Part shown: one piece after another, positions 37,401-47,109 of the stretch
Layout: each line of letters starts with the position of its first letter
How positions within the stretch are numbered: position 1 is the first letter of the stretch
Assembly: GCA_029204225.1 (NCBI GenBank)
Contig: CM055107.1
Location: 27,643,072-27,707,071 of the forward strand
DNA: 64,000 bases
From: Diphasiastrum complanatum
Lineage: Eukaryota > Streptophyta > Lycopodiopsida > Lycopodiales > Lycopodiaceae
Direction: 5' to 3'
Notes under the pieces: generated by a model
Told to the model about the DNA's origin: nothing
Database searches by the model: none
Seen by the model: only the letters and a program-made list of their open reading frames with translations
Made by a program: the position numbers and the translations under genes

Positions 37401-40400
37401 CTAGTAGGAACATTATGATGTGCCTGTATAGCTCTCTCTATTAGATGTCTGGGGGTACTATTCACGGGATCTGTCTTTAGCATGAGACCTGCAGCTATTA
37501 GTAGACTTGGGAAAGGTCAACTTGGAGAGGTTTTGTTTCAGGTGACACATACAGAATGCCCACGTAAGGCTTACACTCGGGCAATTTAGAGTCTTTTTTC
37601 ATTAGTTACAGGTAGAAACTAGACACTTTCAGGCATGCCTCGGAAAGTTAGGATATGTCATTTATGTGTACTACAGGTGGCTTCAGCAACATCATCTTCA
37701 GGATCCAGTTATAAACACAATCACAAATATGACATCGATGGAAATACGTATAGCATGAAATAGCATTCACAAGCATTGTTCATCAAAGAAACTTGAATAT
37801 CGATGGCTACCGATAGCTCAGGCAGATCTCCAACAAAGATATCAAAACACAAACAGAACTTCCCTACAAGAGCTCAGGACATCAAACTCATATACCAAGG
37901 AATGGTAGATCCCTGACCCTATTTATATTAATTTGGCGATTACTTAGAAGGGCACCCAATTTAGGACATTTAGCCTTATCCATTGAATTAGTCTTATCCA
38001 TAACAAAGGGGGGTCTTAGGAAAAAAAGCATGTAAAATAGTTGTCGGACCCCTATTAGTTGTGGGTACTCGCATGGACTATCTGTTCTACGTCCATAACA
38101 CTCCCCTACTTCAAAAAAAATCCCCTCAATGTGGGCTTATTGTTTAACTACTAGACCTACTTTTGTAACGGTATTTGTCAGTTTTTTATTTCTCGGGCTA
38201 CAGATTTCATACCAGTTGTGGCAGTCCAAAAGCTGAATTTCCTGCAGCCGCAGGCACGCGCTTTTAGTACAATGAAGCTTGTGCTTTTTTCACGGAGACA
38301 GATGCTCTCATGCTAGTAGTAAGTGTTGAACTTGTAAACCTTGTTAAATAAATAGAACTTGTCACATGGGTACAAAAATACTCTGAGGCCCAAACTTAGG
38401 CAAATTTTTTTTGTGCAAACTCGTGGGAGGCCCTCTTGCATGTTGATGCCACATACCCACTTGAGTTTGGTAGACCCCCATGCACATGTGCATGGGGGAG
38501 AAAAAGTTAGTTTGCCACATATCCTAGTTTGCATGCAACATGCAAGATGCATGCATGACAAATAAGACACATGCAATTAGACATGAAAATTGCCACCTAC
38601 CTTGGACACTTGGCAATAGCATGTCATGCCTTGTACATACACAATTTCTTACAAATAGAACCTCCACGATTTGGAGAGGTGTGATTTCTGGAATAATCTT
38701 CCACTCTTCATCATCTTCTTCTATTCTTCATCTCAATTTTGGTAGTAGCTCGCAGGAGGATCTGATCTGGTTTTTTGCTTGTTACTCCTTCCCTCATCAG
38801 AATTCAGTGACAACAGTTGCAATCTGTTAGTTGGAGGAGGGCGCTACTAGTCAGGTCATTCCCACCTTGAATCTGAGCAGATCTGAGCCAGGACAGCAAT
38901 CAACCATTTGGAGGAGGGCGCTGGTTCTGTTTTGCTCAATCATTTCTCTCTCAAATCTTGTCAGATTTGCATGAGATCTGTTGCAAGCTGATCCATAGAG
39001 GAGGGTGCTCCATCTCAGATCTTCTCCCACTCATTTCTCACTACTCTGGAAGCAGGGCAGCCATCCAACCATTTGAAGTAGGGCGCTGGATCTGATTTCC
39101 AAATATCATCCTAACTCTCTCATAAATTGTCAGAATTGAATAGGATCTTTTGCTAGTGGTTTCCCTTGCATAGGCTCTTTCTTTCATAGCGAATAGAAGT
39201 CATATAGAAGCCTGATCAGATCTGATTTTTTCAGATCTGAGGCACCTATTTGATGTAGCCAGCAAGTAGGGAAAAGTCCACATCTTGGTTCATTCAATAG
39301 GCAATGAATAGAGTTCAAATAGGATTGAATTAGGATCATTCTTATGATCTACAACTTGCTGTTTTATGTGTATTTCAGATGCATGTTTCATTCCTAGATA
39401 TGTTAGGCTCAAGTAGTCCTTGAAAATAGCATTTCTAGGGTCCTGAATCCTAATTTTGAGCTATTCTAGCCTTCTCTGTTTTTACAACAGTAAGAACAAT
39501 AATTCAATAGGTAAGCAGTTGTGCAGGTGAAGCATCTCTAATGGCGATAGCTGAATTATCTAATATATTAGCAGGAGCATGAAGCGACGACATCAGGAAG
39601 AGCAGGAACAGCAAGAACATCTGCAACAAAAGCAGGATTGTCAGGAGCTTTTTGATTAGCAGGATAAAGGGGTAAGCGCCTGTTCCTGCAAAAAGGAGTG
39701 TTAAAAAAACCTTATACTCTTCCATGTAGCTTCATCAACGGATCAACCATCCCACTAAGCCATAAACTGGAGAAGTTTGCGTCTGTGACATTGTTGAATG
39801 GCAGCAGGAAGGTAAGGGAAAAGCTCGAGATCAGAGGGAAAGTATCAAGATACCCGTTTTTGAGAAATAATGCATTCCTATTCTTCGCCCATTTTCCTGA
39901 GCACTGTTTCAAACTTATATTCAAATGACCTGGAGTTCCCACATGCCCAGGTTTTCGAAAATGTTCCCGTTCCCAGGGGTCACGTTCCCATTTCGTTCCC
40001 GTTCCCTGGCAACTATGCAAGAGATGGGTGCAGATCTAAGAAGTAAATTATTACCGTGATTGATATCTCGAAGAGGAGGTATTGAAGGTGGCTTGGAGGA
40101 AACATGCTGATGTTTATTTAACAAAGCAAACACATGTACCGAAATATCAAGTGTCGAGTCAAGGCTGGAGGTAACAACATGAACATGTAACAAAGCAATC
40201 TCATGGGCTTTCAGTAAACTATGAGGGAATTGTTTGGCAAAAATCAAGGAAAATTCAATCGTGGAATCAATCCCATGAACAATGGAAATATGTTGAGCTG
40301 AAAGATTAGAAGTGACATCACCCAAAGATACAAAACAATCAGCACTGAAAGTAATATCATAATGTTCAATAAGAATAACATGGAAATCAAATTGACCCAG

Positions 40401-43400
40401 GAAAATCACTAATACGGTAAGGAAGAGCGGAGAACATAAGGGTATTCTGAAAGGAATGAGAATTCACAACCTCAACATGCAAAGGTTGAATGAGGATAAG
40501 GGTGGCACAAATATGAGAAACAATACGAGTGCCGAGAAAAGAGTGAGTATTGTCAATGTCAAGTAACACGGTCAACTCTTTGCCCGTAATCTGTAGAGAC
40601 AATGAAAATGATGAGGACCAAGTTTGCCAACTCAGGTGGCATACGACAAGACAATTAGTTGGATCAAAAGAATCAGGAAGAGTAGGAGCCTCATCAAGTT
40701 AAATCTCAAGCTCATCAACAAAATGATAATGAACAATAGCTGGTGGTGTAGGAGTTTGTTTGCAATCTTTTGAAAAATGATCTAAACTTTTACGCTTAGG
40801 ACAGAGATCCTTGGTACGGATTTTGTGCATCTCTTCAAAACAACGAAGAATAACAGGAGAATAACGGGACGTCGCTGAGTGACTGAATGAGGAATAACTT
40901 GTCAAAAACATTGGAAGAAACAATAGTTGGAGGAGGACGTGAGGAATGAGAAGAAAAACGGCGTTGGGGCAGAATCTAATCAGAATATTTATGCTGAAGA
41001 GTACTGGCAAGTGAAATAACCTTTGCTAAGGAAGTAAGATGAACATAAGCGACATTATAACAAAGTGCACTTTTCAGATCAGCAATATATCTAGAAATGA
41101 CTTCATCAAGACGGAATTCAGAAACTAGATAAGAGAGTTTAACAAAATGCTCACCATAATCAGGTATTGTACCCATTTGCTGAATTTTTTGGAAGAGGTC
41201 TGGATGAATATTACCAGGTGGGGTCGATCATAGCTTGTCGAAGCCCGTTGGTAAAGGTAGCCCATGCGGTGTTTGTAAAGTCGAATGTCCGAGTACAAAA
41301 ACATGTATAAGCATACCCACTTAAAGGAATAGCTGCAAGCTTAACCCACTGAGGTGTTAAAGACAAATAGGTCTCCATTTCTCCAATCCATTGACATCTG
41401 CAGAACCACCACCATACACGGTTAGTTGAACTTTATCACAAAAATCATGAAGAATAGGGTTAGGACCATGTGGTATAGGAGGGCTAGGGTGTTTGGTATC
41501 CAAAATGTAGTTGCGGGATGTATTAGATGGGGAATGGGTTGGAAGGGCAGCATGCATTGTCACAATCAAAGGCTCGATAAATAGCAAGCTTGATAAGGGC
41601 AAGAATATCGGCAAGGGTCTGTTGGATACGATCCGATTGCTGAGTGTACTTTGTGATCGTCTAGTCGTGTAAAAATGTACTCAGTGCTAGATGAAGGTCG
41701 TGTGGTTGGCATGATAACTACAAAGGAGGAAAAACATGTGAAATGGGCGAAGGCTGGAAATGTGTAGCAAGGCTGGAAATGGGCAGAATTGGCTAGGTAA
41801 AGGGGTGATGGACAAGCCAATGAAGGATGCAGGAGGGTGATGGGCAGCAAGGAGGGCTGGTGAATTACTGGAAGAAGGGTGATGGCCAACAAGCAATGGG
41901 CAGCAGGGAGGCCGATGCGAGGCAGCAAGAAGGGCGATGGAGGTCATTGGAGGCTCTTGAAGAAGGGCAATGGCCAGCAATGAGGTAATGGGCAGCAGGG
42001 AGGCCAATGAGAGGCAACCAGGAGGGCTGATGGAGGCTGATGGAGGTGAGGGCAGCAAGGAGGGTGATGGAGGCCAATGGAGTCAAGGGCGGCAAGGAAA
42101 GCTATGGCAGCAAGGATGTTGATGGGTGGCAAGAGGCCGATGGGCAGCTCAGGAAAGAGTGGCAGCAAGGGGCAGCAAAAGGATTCAATGGTATCAAGAG
42201 GGTGATGGGCAACAAGGAAATCAATGGCAGCCAAAGGGCAATGGACAGCAAGAGGCCGATGGGCTGCAAGAAAATTAATGGCAGCAAGGATGGTGATGAA
42301 AGACCAGGTGGATGGTACTAAGGTGAAGCGCAGGAAAGTGCTCCAATACCAAGTTATAAGCGCAATTTCAGATATGGCATCAATGGAAGTACATATAGCA
42401 TTCACAAGCAGTCTCGAACAAAGAAGCTTAATGAATACCAATACCTTAGGCAAATCTTGAAACACAAATAGAACTCCCCTACAAAGAGCTCAAGGCATCA
42501 AACTTATAAACTGAGAAATGATAGATCTCTTACCCTAATTTATATAGATTTAGCAATTACCTAGAAGGTTTCAAATTAGGGTGCCCAATTTAGGGCCTTA
42601 CCAGCTGAAATACTCTTATGCATAACAAAATAGCGCTGTTAATAAAATAAGCATGTAAAATAGTTGTGAGACCCCTATTGGTTGCGGGTAGTCGTATGCG
42701 AAGCATGGACTGTGTTGTATATCTATAACAGTCCGCCATTACATCTTTCTTCATGCATGTGTCATGATACTAGTCGATAACACATATAGTTGATTTAGCT
42801 TTAGCCTTGTGCTAATGATTATGTCTATGTCGTTCTTCACAAAGCTCCATTGGAGATGTATTTATGCTCCCTATTGGTAGCACACACTTGAGATGAACCT
42901 TTAGTCTTATGTACCTTTTGGTATTTCAAGACATTTATATTCTCTCATTAAATATCATTGGATAGTGGAGGGTATCATCTTATCAGCTTCATGTAGAATT
43001 TGGTCGTTTCCAGGGGATTGATTTGGTGCACAGGATTTGCCCAATTTGTTCTACTGGTGAGGTAGAGACCAAAGAGACTTTATTTTCCAATGTCCAATCT
43101 ATTTGAGATTAGGGAAAGATATTATTGCCTTTTTTGAGACTCTCCAGTTACATTACGGTCTTTGGTTGATTATGAGGATCAGAGATGTGTTGGCCTCATG
43201 TTGCGAGAGATGGTTTTTTTCCTTTTGCTGTTCACAACATTGTGCACACTCACTCTAGCCCTGAGCTTTTGATTACATCCTTTTTCTCCAGGAGGAATAC
43301 CGGGGATTCTGACACAAACGATGATCCTCCTATTCCTCTCAGGCATCAGGTTCAACAACGTTTTCAGCAGACTTCAGGGAATTGACTCATTCATAGACGT

Positions 43401-43671
43401 CATTCCACACAACATCCCAGATGTGTCACTGCAGCAGCTGGTTCCTCTACTTTGGATATGTCAATCATACTTCACTGTTACTCGGGGATGATAGAGTTTT
43501 CATGTTCATCATAATTCTTACAGCTTATTGTAGCTATGTAGAGAGAGATGGTTTGGATATCACCTTTTATTGAAACTGTTAGTTTTGGATGGTTGCTATA
43601 CATCCTAGTAATGATTAAGTAGTTAGTTCTTTAATCCGGGAAATTTTTTTTTTTGGTTCATACGCTCTTAG

Positions 43672-43748
<77 letters not shown>

Positions 43749-45237
43749 TCTGATATCAGAGACAGTGCACCACTCATAGTCATGCTGCAGCTCACACTAC
43801 CCGTCCTATCATGAGGACACACATCTCTTGCTCTCCTAGACGACATCAGTGACGACCAGTATTACCTCATGCTACAGCTCGTATCACATCCTTTTTCAGC
43901 AGCAGTGCAGGATGATATGCTTTACATTTAGTTTTTTATGCTCCTACTTACTGACTCCAGTTTGTCGTATATAGTTAAGTTGTTCTTTTTTTATGCATAG
44001 TTTTTGGAGACGTTTATATACGCTCCCACTGTTACCCCATACTTGACATGTACTTTTATTTGTCTTATATGCCTTTTGGCTTGGAAAAGACATTAACAAA
44101 GCTCTCTTTCTTTCTTTCACATACACACACACAAGAAATAAGCCTTATGATCATCTGTTCAGAGCAAGAATACGTGAAGACAAACATCTCTGTTTACAGA
44201 TAACAACACATCATCTGCACTGCAGGGATGCGCATCCGGTCCGGACACGGGCACTCCGCGTCCGCGTCCGGCGTCCAGACCCGGACGCGTCCGACCCCCG
44301 GGCGCAGGGTCGAACGCGTCCATATTTTTTTTTGATTTTTTTAACACTAAAAAAATTAAAAAAAAAAAAAGCAGATGCGTCCGGGGACCCGGACGCACCC
44401 CTGGCGCGTCTACGTCCGGACGCGGATGCGGCGAACGTGCGTCCGAACGCGCGTTCGTGTTCAGGGTCCGCCACCTTAGATCTGCAGAATGACTGTTAGC
44501 TCTCACAAATTGGAAATAGAGACAGATGGAAGGGACTCAGAGCTATTCAGCTTCTTCATTCCCCATAAGATTTTCGAAGCACATTACTAAGGCTTTTCAA
44601 AAAAGTTCTTCGATTATTGTTCCAAGTCCTGAGCATGTACATACACGCTATTCTTATGCATCACATAACTTAGTATCTGTTGAAAATTTTACAGCTTGAA
44701 ATTACAGAGGAGCCTAGCCTACAAAGCACAATGATTTTCAGCTTAGTTTGAAATCACAATGACAAATTTGAGTGGAGCTAACTCAAAACTAAAAAGAGCT
44801 TCATAAGAAAGCTTGTTTCAGGCAAAACTATCAACCACCTTGTTGTTGTGTGCTTTAAGAAGCTTGAATGGTGGCCAATTATGAGCTACTTTATGTATGT
44901 ATGTGTAACTATCTCTTTAGTGTAATCATCTTGTGAGAATACAGAGTTGCACATGTCCTCATATTTTCCATACCTAGTTGTATGGCTTATGCGTTCTTGA
45001 TGTAAAGGTTCCAATTGCTTGTGATTTGTGCAGATGGAAACTGCTTATACATTTGTAACATCAAGAAGACCTTGTGGGCCAAGAAAAGAAGCAATCCGAG
45101 GAGCCACCTATGATCTTGCCAAGAATGACCCTCATAAGGCACCTTTTGAGGACCTTCCAGATCATGCATTTACTGATATAGCACATTGGGAGCGACAACT
45201 CATCCAAGAACGAATTCGAAGTCTTCAAGGAAACTAA
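19144..45237 (+). CDS. LSF2: Phosphoglucan phosphatase LSF2-like, four exons over 26 kb
   Basis: LSF2-type enzymes are plastid dual-specificity phosphatases that remove phosphate from starch glucans (C3 position) to allow starch breakdown. Exons 19144-19477, 36673-36878, 37001-37168 and 45034-45237 join in frame, all with GT-AG borders, to 303 residues; the Arabidopsis protein is about 282. Exon 1 gives a Ser-rich, positively charged N-terminus fitting a transit peptide, then NPYEYHHELG. Exon 2 gives YYTPITENLLVGSQPQ and LNLQQDKDIEYWGIDL. Exon 3 holds the catalytic loop HCTAGLGRAP (Cx5R). Exon 4 holds the C-terminal RPCGPRKEAIRGATYDLAKND segment. No carbohydrate-binding module is seen, as expected for LSF2 rather than SEX4. 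All exons are intact although introns 1 and 3 (17,195 and 7,865 bp) are full of retroelements. Confidence 0.9.
19546..20420 (-). pseudogene. Ty3/gypsy integrase fragment, decayed
   Basis: On the minus strand, 19848-19680 reads as the gypsy integrase C-terminal module: FPRYCGPWKVTKKISNVAYKL, then VHPIFHVSLHE. Above it, about 20340-20160 gives an ISNKDSKFTS...W..LF.KLATNL block (family: SDRDxxFTSxFW) with stops. Sequence order and strand agree. It lies inside LSF2 intron 1. No LTR was recognised. Confidence 0.65.
20421..22330. other. Intron 1 of LSF2, no feature recognised
   Basis: AT-rich sequence without recognisable motifs or element borders. It may be decayed gypsy internal sequence, given integrase remnants on both sides. 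Confidence 0.35.
22330..22910 (+). pseudogene. Ty3/gypsy integrase fragment, decayed
   Basis: Plus-strand frames give the gypsy integrase core: MDFITGLPRNHARLDFTLVLVDQFTE near 22590-22660, then a SNRDSKFTS...W..VFTKLATNLHMSSG block near 22750-22840. Stops interrupt it. The block is nearly the reverse complement of the matching part at 20340-20160, so the two copies of one family lie in inverted orientation. Confidence 0.6.
23612..23680. mobile_element. hAT-like element end (GCGATCCG-motif)
   Basis: It begins CACAGTTGCAGTGGATCGC, matching the end of the 29093 element (TATAGTTGCAGTGCGAT) except for its internal motif. GCGATCCG or its complement occurs four times in about 65 bp. The partner end and target duplication were not found. 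The neighbouring 23751-24053 element may have disrupted it. Confidence 0.4.
23743..24061. mobile_element. hAT-like miniature element (GGACGCG-motif) with 8-bp TSD
   Basis: A 303-bp element (23751-24053) is flanked by perfect ATCTATAT repeats (23743-23750, 24054-24061). It starts CTAAGGAAGCGGAGGGCGGAC. Three G/C-rich blocks of GGACGCG/CGCGTCC alternate with poly-A/T tracts. The start matches the inverse of the end of the 44221-44479 element (CTAAGGTGGCGGACCC), so they are one family in opposite orientations. Confidence 0.6.
24079..24122. repeat. Perfect 21-bp hairpin
   Basis: GTTTCCGGGCAGCTCACGCTG is followed after two bases by its exact reverse complement. It is G/C-rich in an AT-rich setting and adjoins a GGGCAGG-rich stretch (24150-24255). 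It may be the remains of a foldback element. Confidence 0.8.
25626..26478 (+). repeat. Copia 5' LTR
   Basis: Bounded by TGTTGAAATTGTC and ...AAATCAACA. It contains CACACGTGTG-type G-box palindromes near 25690, 25710, 25900, 26080 and 26293. It matches 31561-31939 in direct orientation and 30971-31265 in inverted orientation. Confidence 0.85.
26999..29092 (+). pseudogene. Copia gag-pol polyprotein, interrupted
   Basis: This is the open part of the copia polyprotein, ending where the hAT-like element entered. The start is 26999, or the internal ATG at 27071 (MSSIGGFLLESSERL), which fits related gags better. Order by residue from 26999: gag (about 25-220), zinc knuckle CCFCGKKGHFASEC (about 275-288), and a protease region at W331. 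The protease reads VSSASSHM instead of the usual VDSGASSHM, so the catalytic Asp is lost. The integrase HHCC part follows (WHKRLGH, CEACGLAK, about 463-505), then the DDE core: SDVHAF, CDNGREY and QQNGVAERKN. The remaining pol resumes at 29892, with frameshifts. Confidence 0.85.
29085..29891. mobile_element. hAT-like element (GCGATTCG-motif) inside copia pol, 8-bp TSD
   Basis: A 791-bp element (29093-29883) begins TATAGTTGCAG and ends with the inverse of CATAGTTGCAG. It is flanked by perfect GTTATGTC repeats (29085-29092, 29884-29891). Removing it with one repeat rejoins the copia integrase frame, which proves the borders. GCGATTCG/CGAATCGC words pack both ends. The interior has three G/C blocks of the type GGGGGGCTACCGCCCCCC (29350-29440), a poly-T tract and an AT run. 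It also has GGCAATATGGGTAT at 29198, shared with elements at 47245 and 47681. No transposase is present. Confidence 0.8.
29892..30970 (+). pseudogene. Copia pol remainder (RT C-terminus and RNase H start)
   Basis: After the hAT-like element the frame shifts more than once. A GYSENSKGYRIFDP block (29950) and a charged linker (to about 30245) come first. Then LVLYVDDIILTGND, the RT catalytic box, appears at about 30290. Roughly 150 codons of the RT N-terminal half that should lie between are missing. RT thumb sequence follows (SLIYLTITRPDLSYSVSKLSQ, 30600) and the RNase H start (SLSSCEAEYKAL, 30900). The frame breaks at 30970, where the inverted segment begins. Confidence 0.7.
30971..31560 (-). 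other. Inverted segment of the copia element
   Basis: These 590 bp run opposite to the rest of the element. On the minus strand they hold the rest of RNase H (31554-31276, with YCDNQASQQIA and DILTKPLP), the polypurine tract (31275-31266), and the first about 295 bp of the 3' LTR (31265-30971). Flipping the segment rejoins the RNase H frame at the left break without loss. At the right break about 70 bp of LTR (equivalent of 25926-25995) are missing. Confidence 0.8.
31561..31939 (+). repeat. Copia 3' LTR remainder
   Basis: Direct copy of 25996-26478, with about 84 bp missing relative to the 5' LTR near 31662. It ends CAACA before the target duplication ACTCA. Confidence 0.85.
35390..35540 (-). 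repeat. Dispersed repeat, copy 1
   Basis: On the minus strand it contains words such as ACCATCCCACTGGACC and ACATTGCTAAATACG. It aligns with 39710-39840 on the plus strand (ACCATCCCACTAAGCC, ACATTGTTGAATGGC). The family is unrecognised; a SINE or MITE is possible. Confidence 0.4.
35589..35664. mobile_element. Foldback element or hairpin
   Basis: A 76-bp structure: about 32 bp from CCAGGGGGGCAGTGG through ACACCACATCA pair, with few mismatches, with the complement ending CAGCCCCCTGG, around a loop TATCACTTAT. The ends resemble CAGGGG-type hAT termini, but no target duplication was found. Confidence 0.6.
35665..36672. other. End of LSF2 intron 1, possible decayed coding sequence
   Basis: Plus-strand stretches at 35706-35890 and 35930-36177 have protein-like composition (for example ESDVDTDMSDICEKQIQAA) broken by stops. 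No family was recognised. The polypyrimidine tract and TGTACAG acceptor for exon 2 close the region. Confidence 0.3.
36673..36878 (+). CDS. LSF2: LSF2 exon 2
   Basis: Acceptor TGTACAG and donor GTGAGT. Encodes the start of the phosphatase domain, including LVGSQPQ and QDKDIEYWGIDL, segments typical of plant starch phosphatases. Completes the Gly codon begun in exon 1 and ends in phase 0. Confidence 0.9.
37001..37168 (+). CDS. LSF2: LSF2 exon 3 (catalytic loop)
   Basis: Acceptor TAAGCAG and donor GTGAGT, 56 codons, phase 0 at both ends. It holds the nucleophile loop HCTAGLGRAP, with catalytic Cys and Arg five residues apart, followed by the aromatic AYFFWFHDMD segment. Confidence 0.92.
37708..38100 (-). 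repeat. Gypsy 3' LTR
   Basis: About 393 bp. It matches 42353-42730 along most of its length (for example AGCATGTAAAATAGTTGT and ATAGCATTCACAAGCA). Confidence 0.75.
38475..38498. repeat. Perfect 24-bp palindrome
   Basis: CCCCCATGCACA followed directly by its complement TGTGCATGGGGG, with no loop. Confidence 0.9.
38820..39110. repeat. Degenerate tandem repeat
   Basis: The word TTGGAGGAGGGCGCT recurs four times with variation (near 38832, 38910, 38996, 39074), spaced about 80 bp and embedded in AGATCTG-rich sequence. It may be the leader of another retroelement. Confidence 0.5.
39710..39840 (+). repeat. Dispersed repeat, copy 2
   Basis: Related to 35390-35540 in opposite orientation, with shared ACCATCCCACT and ACATTGNTNAA words. 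The family is unrecognised. Confidence 0.4.
39930..40017. mobile_element. hAT-like miniature element (GGAACG-motif)
   Basis: It ends CGTTCCCTGGCAACTATG, the inverse of CATAGTTGCCAGGGAACG, with CGTTCCC repeated several times. The left end is probably CTGGAGTTCCCA near 39930. Flanking 8-mers (CAAATGAC, CAAGAGAT) agree at only 5 of 8 positions, so the left border is uncertain. Confidence 0.45.
41800..42330. repeat. Minisatellite-like repeat in gypsy gag leader
   Basis: GGCAGCAAGGAGGGTGATGG-type units repeat with variation over about 500 bp. On the minus strand they read as Pro/Leu/His-rich frames. They lie between the 5' LTR and recognisable gag of the gypsy element. Confidence 0.7.
42353..42730 (-). 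repeat. Gypsy 5' LTR
   Basis: About 378 bp, the direct copy of 37708-38100, with the primer site just inside (42352-42341). Confidence 0.75.
42731..44200. other. LSF2 intron 3, no gene recognised
   Basis: Broken pol-like debris at 42800-43400 (for example FGISRHLYSL-like and GMI.FG segments) may be older gypsy sequence. A long CT/CA tract follows. Confidence 0.3.
43676..43744. repeat. CT then CA compound microsatellite
   Basis: (CT)n to 43718, then (CA)n to 43744. Confidence 0.95.
44213..44487. mobile_element. hAT-like miniature element (GGACGCG-motif)
   Basis: A 259-bp element (44221-44479) ends ...CCGCCACCTTAG, the inverse of CTAAGGTGGCGG, matching the start of the 23751 element. Flanks ATCTGCAC (44213-44220) and ATCTGCAG (44480-44487) agree at 7 of 8 positions. 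G/C blocks of GCGTCCGG/CCGGACGC surround an A/T centre. Confidence 0.55.
45034..45237 (+). CDS. LSF2: LSF2 exon 4 (C-terminus)
   Basis: Acceptor TTTGTGCAG, 67 codons then TAA. It carries RRPCGPRKEAIRGATYDLAKND and the C-terminal helix ERQLIQERIRSLQG, conserved in LSF2. A possible AATAAA polyadenylation signal lies at about 45280. Confidence 0.92.
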   Translation: METAYTFVTSRRPCGPRKEAIRGATYDLAKNDPHKAPFEDLPDHAFTDIAHWERQLIQERIRSLQGN

Positions 45238-47100
45238 ATCATAGTATTTTTTCCTATAAACTGGTATTCTTTGTTCTCAAATAAATTATGTATTGATGTA
45301 ATCATAGTCTGCTTAAAGTGGTGCAGCTGTTCTCTTCAATATTGTCAGCACCAATCTTTTGTATGAAAAAAACCACAATTTTATCACAAGCTCTTTTGTG
45401 TGAAAAAAACCACAATCTTATCATTTTAATTAAACTTATAGGGAAAACTTCAAGGATAGGATAGAGTTTTGTATCACAAACTGATTCGCTAGTAGCATGT
45501 TAGATTAAGAACTATTTTAGCTTATAGAGGTTAATAATTATCTATTTTGAAGATGATGGAATATCATTCTAGCTAAAGGATATAACTAGGTGTTTGTTAC
45601 CATTTTCAAACTTCATGATATCTATTGTTGTGTGAAGATATAAAGAATTGATGCTCAAAAGAATCGCAGTACCTCTTTTGAATTACTGTCTGTTGATTCT
45701 GACAAAAGCAACTTGTAGTGATTTGAATGTAAACATCCTATGAATATGTAGCGTTAAATCTTTGCAATGATCTTTATTGGCAAATTATGCAAGGAGCAGA
45801 TGACCCTGGTCTTATCAAACTGAAACACATATGCATAAAGGTTCAAGGTTTGTTAGGGAAGCATGCACCTTTTAGAATTTTCCCAACATTTATTGTCAAC
45901 AGGTTTTGTTGTGATTTTATCTTCAAACAATGCCTACTTGACCTAGAAATAGTTTGACATGTTGTAAACATTTTGTTTTTGGAAGACCATGATCTGTATC
46001 ATGTGGAGGGATCAATTCACCACCTATTGAGGCAAACCAATGCCACAGAGTGTGCAAATGTTTCTTGTTAGTAGGTGTCCACATTACGTCCCTTTTTATG
46101 ACACTACAAGAATTGAGAAGGCATATATTTCCATTTCCAAGTGCTAAAAGGGAAACTTTTTTCTCAATGTGGATTCAGAATCCAGATACATATTTATCGG
46201 AACAAATTATGCCCAAAATATCATCAAAACTCGCTAATATTTGCTCAAAAAATCCCCCATGCACCTCTATGTAGTTCAAAACTGCAAAAAAAGTTGTATA
46301 GAGCCTCAAATTACAAATCCTGAATTCAAAACAAGGCGTAAAAGGTCCATTTTAGGCCATTTTTGTAAAAGTACAATACTAAGGACCATAAATGAGCCTA
46401 CAAAAGACTCCAAGAGTGATTGATTGATTTATACACCAATCTATTGCAAAACTACTCATCAATTTTCTTGATCAAGATTAGTAATTTTGGATCACACAAT
46501 CAAGAGCAATAAAAAACAATAATCAAACATGCAAATCCGACTCCACACGTGTGTGTACGGCCTCCAATATGGCCTGCTAGTAGAGAATGAAATTAATCAA
46601 GTTTAGTGTACTAAGGAATCATAAAATCACAACACAAAAAATAAAATCTCTATCTTGCATGTATGGAATGATAGATTGATGGTACAATGAGGCTCTTCTC
46701 CTTGGATGTTAGGTGAAATTCCAGCATGTTTCAAGGAGACTAATTGACATCTTTTTTTCCTAATATGTCAATCTTACCTAACACTAGAGTTATGCCAATT
46801 TGGTGGTTTGGTTATTCAACTACCTCCATGATTTGAGGAGTTTGCTCTTAAATTCTAGGAAACTTGACCAAACAACCTAACTAACTCCTATGATTAGGTC
46901 CCAACTACTCTAGGCCTATTCTCACACGTGTGAACACGCTCACGTACATGTGGATTTAAAAAATGTACAATAAACAATGTGTTTATCAAGCTTAATATTT
47001 GCATATTCTCACATTTTATGCCTTTTCTTGAGTAGGGCTTGTATTTTGAGGCCATATACAATTTCTTTTGCAGTTTTGAAGTACATAGAGGATACCAGTA
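45238..47100. other. Downstream of LSF2, possible LTR remnant
   Basis: AT-rich sequence without a gene. CACACGTGTG palindromes at about 46543 and 46924, near sequence resembling the copia LTR at 25626 in opposite orientation, suggest a decayed LTR of that family at about 46420-46990. Confidence 0.35.
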
Positions 47101-47109
47101 CTATGTGGG

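Larger units (their letters stand above)
37708..42730 (-). mobile_element. Ty3/gypsy-type retrotransposon, decayed, in LSF2 intron 3
   Basis: Direct repeats at 42353-42730 and 37708-38100 are LTRs (TGTTAT... on the minus strand). After the 5' LTR a primer site TGGTATTGGAGC follows (42352-42341). A purine tract AAGTAGGGGAG precedes the 3' LTR (38111-38101). Minus-strand frames give gag (about 41900-41000), a zinc-knuckle-like end (EEMHKIRTKDLC...HFSKDC, 40850-40760), and protease segments (40600-40060). RT and integrase are absent. The 38.1-40.0 kb part holds unrelated material, so it is rearranged. No clean target duplication was found. Confidence 0.6.

Noticed and set aside
41357-42465. Overlapping long minus-strand frames rich in Leu, Pro and His as host genes
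   Set aside because: They lie between gypsy LTRs, partly over a minisatellite, and match gag position.
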